From: Streptomyces sp. NBC_01237
GTDB taxonomy: Bacteria > Actinomycetota > Actinomycetes > Streptomycetales > Streptomycetaceae
NCBI RefSeq assembly: GCF_035917275.1
Contig: NZ_CP108509.1
Coordinates: 682,001 to 746,000, forward strand
DNA length: 64,000 nt
Direction of reading: 5' to 3'
Shown: piece after piece, positions 18,015 to 26,816 of the stretch
Numbering within the stretch: position 1 is the first letter of the stretch
Layout: every line of letters starts with the position of its first letter
The notes under the pieces: model-generated
Databases searched by the model: none
What the model was told of the DNA's origin: nothing
Seen by the model: only the letters and a program-made list of their open reading frames with translations
Position numbers and translations under genes: made by a program

Positions 18015-18155
18015 CCCGCCGCCCCCGCCCACCTCGACTCAAGGACCTCGGAGAACCCGACCCCGCGTCGGGCCCTCACCATGCCCACCGGCCGACACGG
18101 ACCCAAACAACCTCGCTCAGCCGCCCAGCAACCCCAACTGAAACGACGAGGCTAG

Positions 18156-19687
18156 CGGTGGTTTGTTAAACCGGGCAGTAGAGATCAAGCGGGTGGCCTG
18201 CGCCGACAGCGTTGATCAGTGCTTGGAGTTCGGGTGGTGGCGGCTCGTTGGTCCAGGCTCGCCAGCAGCGTTGGAGGGTGGTCCAGGGGTCGAGCCAGGC
18301 CCGGACGGCGCGGATCGCGCGGGGCCAGCTGGCCGGTTGGGGCTGGTGGGGTCTGTTCGTTCCCCCTCTCAGTGGGTCCTGCTGGGGTGGAGGCCGGTGG
18401 GACTGCTGGGACGACGGCGGGCTCCTGGTCTGGCAGTCGGGCGAACCAGGTGTCCCAGCAGAAGGAGAACGCGCAGGTGACCAGGGTCTGGTGGCGGCGG
18501 ATGGCGGTGTCGGAGCGGACCTGGAAGTCGGCCCATCCGAGTTCGTCCTTGATCTGTTTGTAGCTTTGCTCGATCCAGTGTCGAATGCCGTAGATCCGGA
18601 CGACTTCGTGCAGGTCAGCGGCGGGTTCGGGACTGTCGGCCTCGCGGGGTCCGCCGGGGCGGGGCAGGTCGGTGGCCAGGTACCAGGTGGACTGCGATGC
18701 AGCGTAGCCGGATCGGTGGTGGCCACGACCAGGCGGACGTTCCCGTCGGGCCCCCAGAAGCCGAGGGTGGCGTCGGCGGCCCACCAGGTCTCGGTGCGCC
18801 CGTCGCGGAAGGTCCGCTCGATCTGGGTCCAGTCTCCGGGATTCTCGGGGTCTGTCCAGGTCAGGGCCCGGGCGGCGTGGAGGGGGGTGTAGGCGTCCTT
18901 GCCGTAGGCCCAGCTGCCGTGGCTCGGTTTGAGGGCCATGACGAATGGCAGGCCCGCCGCGTAGAGCTCTCGGCGGAAGCCGTCTTGGTCGCCGTAGGCG
19001 CAGTCGGCGGCCACGGCGCGGAAGGCCGTTCCGGCCACCTTGGTGGCGCGGGCGAGTTCGACGGCGATCTGCAGCTTCGTGCGGAATCCGGGGTCCTTCT
19101 TGCCTGTCGGGAAGTGGTGAGCGGGGCAGTAGGGCATGGCGTGGAGCGGGTAGTAGAGGTTCTCGTCGGCCCAGCAAGTGGTCACGGTGACGATGCCGTT
19201 GTCGGTCTTGCCCAGCCGGCCCAGCCACTGCCGACCGATGTGCGCGGTCGCCTTCCCGTCCTTGCGGTCTCCCGAGTCGTCGATCACCAGTACCCCGCCC
19301 GCGTGCGGCGCGGTCGTCGGGTCGGCCAGCAGCAGTTCCACCCGGCGGGCGTTGACCTGCTCGTGGTCCCACGTCGACTCGGACAGAAAGAACTGCAGCC
19401 GCTGGACCGCAGCGTGCTGGGCTCCGGCCACCGGCTCGGTGCCGGCCAGGCAGGTCAGAGTCTTGTTGCGGTCCCGCGGCAGCAGCAGTCCCGCGAGGTA
19501 CTCCCGGAACCCGCGGCGCTGTGCCAGTGTGGAGAAAAGGTCATCGAAGCGGGCGGCGTAGGCTTCCAGCGGGCCCGGAGCGGGCGGACACGGCAGACGA
19601 CGGGTCATCACAAGCTCCCAGGCAGCGAGGCAACGTTCCTCTGCTACCGGCCTACCGCAGCCCTGACCCGCCGTCAACAAACCACCG
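18156..19687 (-). mobile_element. IS701-family insertion sequence
   Basis: 1,532 bp with ends CGGTGGTTTGTT and its complement, flanked by CTAG on both sides (18152-18155, 19688-19691). The left CTAG is shared with the IS1380 element's right duplicate, so one of the two inserted into the other's target duplicate. Deleting everything between the outer CTAGs would rejoin 8288 to 19692. Confidence 0.88.
18166..19608 (-). pseudogene. IS701-family transposase with two compensating frameshifts
   Basis: Start ATG at 19606-19608. Frame 1 reads RGFREYLAGLLLPRDRNKT, VQRLQFFLSESTWDHEQV, GGVLVIDDSGDRKDGKAT, then at about 18705 the family sequence shifts to another frame (TWYLATDLPRPGG, IRHWIEQSYKQIKDELGW, SFCWDTWFARLP). 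Near 18390 it returns to frame 1 (ASWPRAIRAVRAWLDPWTT, ending LDLYCPV). The shifts cancel, so the two ends are in frame but the transposase is interrupted. Confidence 0.82.
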
Positions 19688-19691
19688 CTAG

Positions 19692-19851
19692 CATTTCGAT
19701 CACGCCGGTCCATAAAATTGCATGACGGGATTCCATGGGGCTCCCACCTGCGCGGTCTCATGATTCCGACGAGGAAGACAGCGAAAATGGGATTATCTAA
19801 CAGAGAGGGCGCTTTTCCGATACAGGAGTTCACCAACGGCATGACTGCTAA
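19692..19851. other. Pre-insertion chromosomal DNA between two insertion sequences
   Basis: 160 bp, visibly lower in GC than its neighbours (ATAAAATTGCATGACGGG, GAAAATGGGATTATC). It was contiguous with 8288 before the IS1380/IS701 insertions. No gene is evident. Confidence 0.5.
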
Positions 19852-21690
19852 CTTGACTCTGTCGGGGATCTTGGAATTCCTCGGTGCGGCAGCATGATCA
19901 ACGGGCATGCTCGAGTAGTTCCGCCGGCCGATGCAGCTGTCGAGGTGCCCGTTGTCCCTTCGCCCCCGTTCCGGTGAGCAAGTCCCTTCTCTGACCGCGC
20001 GGATCGCGCGGGCGAGCAATCCGGGCGGTACGACGGCGATATGGGTACGCGATCGCCTCGATGGGCTGTGGTGCGACGAGGACTTCGCCGACTGGTACCC
20101 ACGGGATGGGCGCCCGGGGATCTCGCCTGCTCAACTGGCCACCGTCTGTGTGCTGCAGTTCCTGCTCGGGCTGTCGGACCGGCAGGCCGCCGAGGCAGTC
20201 CGCTGTCGCATCGATTTCAAGTACGCCATGGCGATGGAACTGGAGGATCCCGGGTTCCATCACAGCGTGCTGGCCGACTTCCGCGACCGTCTCGCCGAAG
20301 GCGACCGCGCTGACCGCCTCCTCGACCTCGTGCTGGCCCGTCTCAAGGAGGCCGGCCTGGTGCGCGAGCGCACCACGCAGCGCACCGACTCCACCCACGT
20401 CCTGGCAGCGGTGCGTGACCTGACCCGTCTGGAGCTGGTCACCGAGGCGGTCCGCGCCGCACTCGAAGAAGTCGCCGGTGTGTCCCCTCACCTGCTGGAC
20501 GAACTGGTCGATGAGGAGTGGGGCCGCCGCTACGGTCGGCCGGTCCGTCTGGGCAGGAACCCCACCAAGCCCACGACCAGGATCTTGACCGCCGGGGACG
20601 ATGCTGTCCGGCTCCTGGAACACCTCTACCGGCGCGAAACAGGCCCCACGTCCGGCCCCCGCGTCCAGGCCCTGCGCCAGATCATGGTGCAGAACTACCA
20701 CCGTGACCAGGCAGGCCGACTGCGCTGGCGCACCGCCGAGAAGGAAGGCGGACCCGGGCTGCCGCCCTCGTCCCGGGCAGTCGTCTCGCCGTACGACACC
20801 TCGGCCCGCTACGCGAGGCACGGGCGCATCATCAGCTGGAAGGGGTTTGCCGCTCATCTGACGGAGACGTGCGCTCCCGGCGGCCCGAATGTGATCACGG
20901 ATGTGGCCACCACCGCGGCCACCACCCACGACAGTCAGGTCCTGCCCGGCATCCACACTCGTCTGGCGTGCCGTGGGCTGCTGCCCGCCGAGCACCTGGT
21001 CGACGCCGGCTACACGTCCCTGCCCCACCTGGCACAAGCCGCCCGAGAACACCAGGTCACCGTCACCGGACCACTGCCGGGCAATCCCACCCGCCAGCAC
21101 CGCCGAGGCGAGGGCTTTGCCCGGGACGACTTCCACATCGACTACGACCGTCAGCAGGTCACCTGCCCTCAGGGGCAGGTCAGCGCGGGCTGGCACAGCC
21201 CCTATCCGACTTCCTCGCCCACTGCGGCCCCGCTGATCGTGGCCAGGTTCACCAAGAGTCAGTGCCGTCCCTGCCCGGCCCGCACTCAGTGCACCTCCAC
21301 CGCGGACAGTGCCCGAACTGTGGGCTTTCCCCCGAAAGAACTCCATGACCTGCAACTTCGCGTCCGCGCGGAGCAACAGACGCCCGAGTGGAAGACCCGC
21401 TATGCGGTCCGCTCGGGAGTGGAGGGCACGGTCAACGAGTTCGCCCACGGCCACGGAATGCGGCGCTGCCGCTACCGAGGACAGGGAAAGGCCCACATCC
21501 AGCACGTTCTGACGGGCATTGCCGTCAACATCGAGCGCCTCAGCGGACTGCCACCGGCCGAAGAAACACCGACGTCCCGCCGACCGACTGCCTTCCAGCA
21601 CTACCTCGACCAGCGCGAGATACCCCGGCCGAAGTCCTGGCGAACCCTGGGAACCTGACCGGCACCTTCAAGATCCCCGACAGAGTCAAG
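19852..21690 (+). mobile_element. IS1182-family insertion sequence
   Basis: Perfect 22-bp terminal inverted repeats at 19852-19873 and 21669-21690 (CTTGACTCTGTCGGGGATCT plus TG). One long transposase gene inside. No target duplication is visible (flanks CTAA and CGAA), so a deletion or recombination may have occurred at one end. Confidence 0.88.
19931..21658 (+). CDS. IS1182-family transposase
   Basis: 575 residues, uninterrupted. N-terminal domain includes [20 protein letters not shown] and [18 protein letters not shown]; the catalytic DDE core includes [32 protein letters not shown] and [11 protein letters not shown]; a zinc-ribbon-like [10 protein letters not shown] and the C-terminal [20 protein letters not shown] with [15 protein letters not shown] follow. 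Intact reading frame and perfect element ends suggest this is the youngest or least decayed element in the stack. Confidence 0.9.
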   Translation: MQLSRCPLSLRPRSGEQVPSLTARIARASNPGGTTAIWVRDRLDGLWCDEDFADWYPRDGRPGISPAQLATVCVLQFLLGLSDRQAAEAVRCRIDFKYAMAMELEDPGFHHSVLADFRDRLAEGDRADRLLDLVLARLKEAGLVRERTTQRTDSTHVLAAVRDLTRLELVTEAVRAALEEVAGVSPHLLDELVDEEWGRRYGRPVRLGRNPTKPTTRILTAGDDAVRLLEHLYRRETGPTSGPRVQALRQIMVQNYHRDQAGRLRWRTAEKEGGPGLPPSSRAVVSPYDTSARYARHGRIISWKGFAAHLTETCAPGGPNVITDVATTAATTHDSQVLPGIHTRLACRGLLPAEHLVDAGYTSLPHLAQAAREHQVTVTGPLPGNPTRQHRRGEGFARDDFHIDYDRQQVTCPQGQVSAGWHSPYPTSSPTAAPLIVARFTKSQCRPCPARTQCTSTADSARTVGFPPKELHDLQLRVRAEQQTPEWKTRYAVRSGVEGTVNEFAHGHGMRRCRYRGQGKAHIQHVLTGIAVNIERLSGLPPAEETPTSRRPTAFQHYLDQREIPRPKSWRTLGT

Positions 21691-21818
21691 CGAAGGGCTG
21701 TCCCGTAACTGGCAGTGTCCCTTCTGAGTGAGGTTCAGCCGATGCCGTTGAGAGCGAGCGAGTGCTGAGCGACAAAACCAGGTCGACGTAGGTCAGTGCG
21801 GTACACGATCATGCGTTC

Positions 21819-22346
21819 ATGCCCCTGAGAGAGACACTTGCCCGAGTCGATGCAGACCTGGCCGCCAGCCGGGTTCCCGTCGCGCGCCAGCGCCTGCGCG
21901 GTCTCATCTCGTCCTTCCCGCACGACCTGACACTCCGCCGTCGTCTGGCCGAGGTGTACCGGCTTTACGGCGACGCCGCCGAGGCTGGACGCTGGATGTA
22001 CCTCGAAGAGGACCGGAATGCCGACGAGACCGCCGCCTTCGAAGCGCGATACGGGTCTCCTGGGTGGCGGATGAAGGCCCTCGCCTGGCACGGCCCTGAG
22101 GCGAAGGCCGCCACCGCCTTCTCAGAGGGACAGCTGGTCGCGGTGCGGACCGCCTGCGCCGAAAAGCTAGGACACCCCGTCGACTGGGACGACCCCACCT
22201 CCTACGGGGACGATTTGGAAGGGAAGTACGAGGCGCCCTCCGAGCCGTGGACGGTCGGCGGTGTGCTGGCGGGCTTCGGCTGTCTGGTGGCGGCCCTTGT
22301 GTTCCTCGCGATCTGGGTGAATGGACTCGTTGCCCTCTTCGGCTGA
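21819..22346 (+). CDS. DUF6584 family membrane protein
   Basis: 175 residues. The N-terminal ~100 residues form TPR-like helical pairs (LARVDADLAASRVPVARQRL, LRRRLAEVYRLYGDAAEAGR, W followed by MYLEED). A C-terminal membrane segment lies at about 147-170 (VGGVLAGFGCLVAALVFLAI). The family is widespread in Streptomyces with no established function. Located between the IS1182 element and a transposase remnant and apparently intact. Confidence 0.72.
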   Translation: MPLRETLARVDADLAASRVPVARQRLRGLISSFPHDLTLRRRLAEVYRLYGDAAEAGRWMYLEEDRNADETAAFEARYGSPGWRMKALAWHGPEAKAATAFSEGQLVAVRTACAEKLGHPVDWDDPTSYGDDLEGKYEAPSEPWTVGGVLAGFGCLVAALVFLAIWVNGLVALFG

Positions 22347-22449
22347 CTCAGGTCACCGGGGCCTACGAGGAGCGCCGCACAAGGTTCGGTGAGACCGTCC
22401 AGAGCTGCGGTGAAAGAGGACATCCGGTGACGAGTGAAATGATCTCCCG

Positions 22450-23031
22450 GTGTCTGGTGTGATCACGGCTTCGGAGCCGTTCTGGATAGCCCCGTTCTCC
22501 GGGCTGAGCCCTCGCCTGTTCGGCAAGCTGGTTACCGTACTGCGGCGCGAGGGTGCGGATGCGGTCCGCAGGGGCCAGCCGTGGAGCCTCCCGCTGGAGG
22601 ACCGGGCTCTGCTGGTCGTGGCTTACTGGCGCACGAACTTGACAATGCGCCAGATTGCCCCGCTCTTCGGGTTGTCCAAGTCGGCAGCGGACCGCATCAT
22701 CGACCACCTGGGGCCGATGCTCGCGCTCCAACCCCGCAAGCGGTTCACCAAGGACACCGTGCTCATCGTGGACGGCACCCTGATCCCAACCCAAGACCAC
22801 GCAGTGGCGGAGCAGTCCAAGAACTACAGGTACTCCACCAACCACCAGGTCGTCATCGACGCCGACACCCGCCTGGTCGTCGTGATCGGCCAGCCCCTGC
22901 CCGGCAACCGCAACGACTGCAAGGCATGGGAGGAATCCGGCAACCCCGGCGCCGCGTACAGCGACACCCCCAGACGTACACATCCGCCCCGGCCGGGGCG
23001 GTGCGACCAGATCGCGCCTCTGGTCGCATAG
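22450..23031 (+). pseudogene. IS5-superfamily transposase, N-terminal part
   Basis: GTG start; reads LRREGADAVRRGQPWSLPLE, MRQIAPLFGLSKSAADRIID, TVLIVDGTLIPTQDHAVAEQ, HQVVIDADTRLVVVIG and GNRNDCKAWEESG. Homology stops near 22942; the rest of the frame is unrelated. The missing C-terminal type (…RLKG-G…ARLHNLAL) appears as a separate scrap at 41190-41298. Confidence 0.78.
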
Positions 23032-23376
23032 GGGTGCTTGTGCGGCGGGCCCCGGAAACGCGCTCCGACCTGGAGGACAAGGGGCACCCAGCACCGGCCC
23101 GGCGACGCCGACTACTTACCTGCAGAGGGGGCTGCGCGCAGCCGGACCCGTCACCGCCGTCCGATGCGGTGAACCCCCAGCCCGGCCGCCGCAGCCATCG
23201 CTGCCGCGTCCGATGCGGTGAACCCCCAGCCCGGCCGCCGCAGCCATCGCTGCCCCCGGCACGTCACACCAGTCACACCGGCCTCAACTCTGGTGTCCTC
23301 CGCCCGGCTCTGCCGCCCCGGGAACCGAGGCGGTGTACGGGAGTACCGCACCACTCCATCCACCAGGAGGACCCGC
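22943..23376. other. Non-coding junction sequence with a tandem duplication
   Basis: No recognisable gene. Contains the 49-bp tandem duplication described separately. Confidence 0.5.
23160..23254. repeat. 49-bp tandem duplication (two copies)
   Basis: The unit beginning TCCGATGCGGTGAACCCCC at 23160 recurs at 23209; 46 of 49 bases of the second copy are present and identical as far as read. Only two copies, so not a CRISPR or long satellite. Confidence 0.85.
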
Positions 23377-23922
23377 GTGACCGAGACCGTGCACGGCGGC
23401 CAGGACCACCACGAGGACCGCATATGCCCGACCTTCGCCGACCCGGAATCGTGCAGCTGCGCCGAACTCGTCCTGGACGAGGTATGGCCCCAGGACGAGG
23501 ACGCGGCCCGACAAGTGCTCTGCGGCCCTGCCGTGATACCGCAGAGCCGAGTGCGGTATCGCCGCTTGGTCGCGCGGCGGCCGTGGCCGCGTCCGGGGTG
23601 CCCTGTCCGGCTGCCGCAGCGCCCACCGGGCGGCGCAGCGCTCCACCAGCCGAGGCGCGACGGTAGGGCGTGTGGTGGTGGTCAGGCGGTCCGGGATTCT
23701 GACCAGACAGGCGGTCGCGGGGTGCGTGGCCGTTTGTCCCTCCGCTCATCGCGAACGATGTCGCCGGCCCTGCGACGTCGCTGCCGGGTCGGCACCGGGC
23801 GAACATCCGGGCGACCCACGCGCAGGTCGGTTCCTCCGGAATACGGGGAAGGATCGCGATGGCCCGTTCCGAGAAGAGCTTTCGATGACCGAGAGACAGC
23901 GGCGGGACTGCTGCCCGAGTAG
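23377..23922 (+). CDS. Hypothetical protein, C-terminal half doubtful
   Basis: GTG at 23377 has an excellent ribosome-binding site (AGGAGG at 23365-23370). The first ~60 residues look genuine: VTETVHGGQDHHEDRICPTF, then DPESCSCAELVLDEVWPQDE, with three closely spaced cysteines. After about residue 60 the protein becomes Arg/Pro-rich and of low plausibility, so a frameshift or fusion to non-coding DNA is likely. No family recognised. Confidence 0.35.
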   Translation: MTETVHGGQDHHEDRICPTFADPESCSCAELVLDEVWPQDEDAARQVLCGPAVIPQSRVRYRRLVARRPWPRPGCPVRLPQRPPGGAALHQPRRDGRACGGGQAVRDSDQTGGRGVRGRLSLRSSRTMSPALRRRCRVGTGRTSGRPTRRSVPPEYGEGSRWPVPRRAFDDRETAAGLLPE

Positions 23923-23973
23923 TTGTCGAGCGAGGGAGCCCATGGGACGCCGAGTCGTCCAGGGGAGACATCA

Positions 23974-24150
23974 GTGCAGGACGTCGTTCAGCACCGCCGG
24001 CCCGTCCTGGTGACCGGTGGTGCGGGATTCATCGGGGGTCATCTGGTCCGTGCGCTGGCCGCGGACAGGCAACCCACTCCGGCCTGCAGGTTGACGCCGT
24101 CCCCTACCGCTGCGTTGCCCCACCAAGATCCGGACCATGCACGGGCCTGA
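23974..24150 (+). pseudogene. NAD-dependent epimerase/dehydratase N-terminal remnant
   Basis: GTG with AGGGGAGAC upstream. RRPVLVTGGAGFIGGHLVRA is the Rossmann NAD-binding GxxGxxG of extended short-chain dehydrogenases. Homology ends after about 32 residues; the frame stops at residue 58. Confidence 0.7.
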
Positions 24151-24271
24151 GCCTGCTAACTCCCCCACCAACGAAGCATTTATGCAGGTCAGGGGAGCGC
24201 AACGGCTGTACCACCAGCAGACGAAGAATCTTCTGGTGTCGTACTCGCCGAAGAAGCTGGGCTTCTTCTAG
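24137..24271 (+). CDS. 44-residue open frame of lower GC with its own terminator
   Basis: ATG at 24137 to TAG at 24271: MHGPEPANSPTNEAFMQVRG then QRLYHQQTKNLLVSYSPKKL and GFF. Composition is clearly less GC-rich than neighbours, and a strong terminator follows 13 nt after the stop. It may be the surviving C-terminus of a larger gene rather than a complete small protein; no good ribosome-binding site is seen. Confidence 0.35.
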   Translation: MHGPEPANSPTNEAFMQVRGAQRLYHQQTKNLLVSYSPKKLGFF

Positions 24272-24283
24272 ACACAGAAAAAG

Positions 24284-24319
24284 GGGCGCCTGAGCAGGTG
24301 TTTTACCTGTCAGGCGCCC
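24284..24319 (+). terminator. Strong intrinsic terminator hairpin
   Basis: GGGCGCCTGA pairs with TCAGGCGCCC, and inside it CAGGT pairs with ACCTG over loop GTTTT; one bulged G. Placed just after the 44-residue frame. Confidence 0.8.
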
Positions 24320-24530
24320 TTCATACCGCGCATCCAGACCGTGGAGCGAGATACGAGGTAGCTCCCCGTATCTCCCGCCCCTGTCCCATCTCTGACCAGT
24401 TGTTCCGGGGCGTTTCCGGGCCAAGGGGTCAGGCGTGCTCTCTCGCGCTCGCTTCTTCGGGCGAGGCTTCGGGCCTGACCTTCGTGAATGTCGCTTGACC
24501 ACTCCCGGCCAGGCTTGGGCGATACGACCC

Positions 24531-24840
24531 GTGGGTCACTGGAAACCCGGGCGTCACGTAGGTCCTCCACGTACGCTCGATCCAGGTTGATCCTTGCGCG
24601 TACCGCCTCGTCCCTGGCGACGGACCCGTTTCCGGGGATGAGGACATCCCAATCAGGATGCGTCGAGAAGTCTGCCACCACGGGCCCAGCTCACGAAGGC
24701 CGTTCGCCAGGCAGGTCATTTCGGCGCCGGTAATCCCGACGTCCACGAGTAGCACGCCGTCCCTGCCATGCACGACAACGGTGCTTCTTGAGCAACACAC
24801 TCCGGTGGATCTGTGCACCCTCGGCGACCTGCTTCAGCAT
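24531..24840 (-). pseudogene. MBL-fold metallohydrolase remnant with two frameshifts
   Basis: Three successive minus-strand frames join into one N-terminal region: MLKQVAEGAQIHRSVLL, then TVVVHGRDGVLLVDVGITGA and MTCLANGLRELG, then VVADFSTHPDWDVLI and ARINLDRAYVEDLRDAR. HPDWD stands where active members have the H-x-H-x-D-H metal motif. Two frameshifts and loss of the C-terminal half. Confidence 0.68.
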
Positions 24841-25158
24841 GGGCCCGTCCCATTTGAAGACTGCGGCCACGTCTTGACCGGCGCTGGGTCGTTGGTCCTG
24901 CCCAAGATCGAACTCCCCTGCCCGGTTTGCAGCGTCACCCTGCCAGAGGGTCTGACGCACATCAACACAACCAGGCGGGGCGCGCGATGGCGACCCCCAA
25001 CGACAAGACACCATGGGGGCTTCTTCAGTATTGAGCCTATGCCAGGTGACGGCCCTGAGATGGCACCACAGGTTGGGTGATTCGACTCGTGAGGAGGGCG
25101 CTCTGTGCAGACTTACTCTGCGTTCTCCGTGCCATGTAAATCGCCGTGGGCGCTACGT
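24841..25158. other. No gene seen
   Basis: 318 bp upstream of the MBL remnant and downstream of the SMI1/KNR4 gene. No convincing frame, repeat or hairpin. Confidence 0.4.
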
Positions 25159-25743
25159 TCAGTTGCTGACGTCCTTCTTGGTCTGTGCCAGTGCCTCGTC
25201 CCATACGTCCCCTCCATCCGCCCAGGTCCACAGCCAGTGACGCAGAGACGGTGCTGCGTAGCGCAGGCCGTCGTGAGGGTTCTGGCCCCATTCGGGAACC
25301 CAGCCATCGGCGTCCCAGAGAAGCACCGGGCTGTCGATTGCTTTCAGAGAGACGTACCACTCCATGGTGCAGCCGCCACCCGTAAGGAAGAACCACGAGG
25401 TCGGTGGGCCCCATCCTGGCCGCTGGCCATGTACGGCGGTTGCGCAGGGCCAGTCCCGCACATGCCAGTGCGGAATGCTGCGCGGTATCAGTGATGCGAG
25501 GCCGCCGTCCGGCCCGAATCCTCCGTCACCGATCTCGGTGTAGACACGCCGAAGCAACTCGGGCAGCCGATATCCGAGCTTCCGTTCCGCGTGCTCGACT
25601 TCGGTGATCGTGACAGGCGGGAAGGGCTTGTCGGGGAGGCTTCCGCGGGAGGGGATCGCGCCTCCCGCACCCCATGCGAGTGCGTGCAGCCTCTCCAGAA
25701 GCGCGTCGTCGTCCGCAGCAGTGCGGTGGGTGGCGTCGGTCAC
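25159..25743 (-). CDS. SMI1/KNR4 family protein
   Basis: 194 residues. The SUKH-type signature ITEVEHAERKLGYRLPELLR, RVYTEIGDGGFGPDGGL and WFFLTGGGCTMEWYVSL are present, with conserved Trp and Gly positions. SUKH proteins often serve as immunity proteins against nuclease or polymorphic toxins in bacteria, but no toxin gene is adjacent here, so it may be an orphan. Cytosolic; no membrane segment. Confidence 0.82.
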   Translation of the reverse strand: MTDATHRTAADDDALLERLHALAWGAGGAIPSRGSLPDKPFPPVTITEVEHAERKLGYRLPELLRRVYTEIGDGGFGPDGGLASLIPRSIPHWHVRDWPCATAVHGQRPGWGPPTSWFFLTGGGCTMEWYVSLKAIDSPVLLWDADGWVPEWGQNPHDGLRYAAPSLRHWLWTWADGGDVWDEALAQTKKDVSN

Positions 25744-25786
25744 GAGCCGCGTGCCCCGGCATCTCTTGCCACTTTCACCACATGTG

Positions 25787-26089
25787 CTATCCCTGCCGGG
25801 ACGAGCAGTTGGGCGGCCGGCATGCGCGGCGTCGTGCGGCGAAGAATACGATCGCCGGCGCCAGCGCGATCAGTCGGCAGATGTCCGCCACGAGCCACGG
25901 GGCATCGAGGGCCTGGGGAAACCAGCCCACGAAGCAAACCCAGCCGATCACGAGCGGCAGCAGCACGCGGTAGACGCGGTGGATACGGACGGCATCGGCA
26001 GGGCCGTCGGGCCTCGTGCAGTATCCGACCCCAGCCACGACGAGGAACACCGCACCCATGCCACTGATTGCCCATGGCAGCCAACTCAC
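25787..26089 (-). CDS. Small membrane protein, three segments
   Basis: 100 residues from GTG at 26087-26089 with GGGGGAG upstream. Hydrophobic segments at about 3-23, 41-58 and 65-86, then a basic, cysteine-containing tail. No family recognised. Confidence 0.5.
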   Translation of the reverse strand: MSWLPWAISGMGAVFLVVAGVGYCTRPDGPADAVRIHRVYRVLLPLVIGWVCFVGWFPQALDAPWLVADICRLIALAPAIVFFAARRRACRPPNCSSRQG

Positions 26090-26816
26090 GTCTCCCCCTG
26101 CCTGATCAGCTGATCATAACCACACGAACATCGCCCGCTGACCAGCAGCTACCGTTCACGCAGCCGGCGCCCGTCAGCGGATGCTGCCGCCTGTGAGGGT
26201 GCAGGGGCGGCCCGACCCTGCGAGGGGCCTCGGCCACGAGGCCAGTGTCCAGACCGGTGCAGGTCTCCCGTCGACCACTCCCCCCCGATCTCTCCCGCTG
26301 CGGCGAGCTCCCGGCCGATCCGTGCGGTCAGGCCCGCGACGAGGCGGCTCGACAACCGCACCCCACCCCACTGCCGGGCCTTTCACCGTCAACTGCACCA
26401 TCTGGAGAACCGCCGGGTGTGACTGAACATTTCAGTGGGCGGTTGAGCACTACCGGGCCGGGGGCCTTCACGCGGGGCGGTGCCATCGCCCAACCGCTTG
26501 CCGGGCGCCCATTGCCGCGAACGCCCGAACCGGCGGCCGCGTCCCCGTCGTCCACGGGCGCCATCGACGGCAGGGACGGCGGTGTGCGGGTCCGCTTGGC
26601 CCGTATGCCGCCGAGCGGGCAGCCGGGACCGGCGGCGTTTCGGCCAACAGGTTTGCCTGCAGGCGCCGTTGGGAGGCAAGGACCGGTGTATCGCGCACTG
26701 GCCATTCACCGTGGTGAACAGGGGTTCGAGGTTCGGCCGGAACGCATGTGTTCGAAGTCCCGGAGTGCTCGTTGAACCCGGCGATCCCCCGGACCGTCAG
26801 GAAGGAGCATCACTCG
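26090..26816. other. No gene seen upstream of the ABC exporter
   Basis: 727 bp. Frames on both strands are Arg/Pro-rich without ribosome-binding sites. A promoter for the following operon must lie here, but I cannot point to one. No small precursor-peptide gene was found. Confidence 0.45.

Larger units (their letters stand above)
8289..18151 (+). mobile_element. IS1380-family insertion sequence, split by a Tn3-family transposon
   Basis: The outer ends are imperfect inverted repeats (left CCTCGCCGTTTCATTTGG, right complement CCTCGTCGTTTCAGTTGG), flanked by CTAG at 8285-8288 and 18152-18155. The interior is interrupted at 8545-16741. Removing that insert and one GTTGA copy restores a single 467-residue transposase frame across the joint (…YSTAL-RP-LRPRGTG…), proving the order of events. 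Confidence 0.88.

Noticed and set aside
23160..23254. Possible CRISPR array
   Set aside because: Only two copies that abut with no spacer, and no cas genes in the window.
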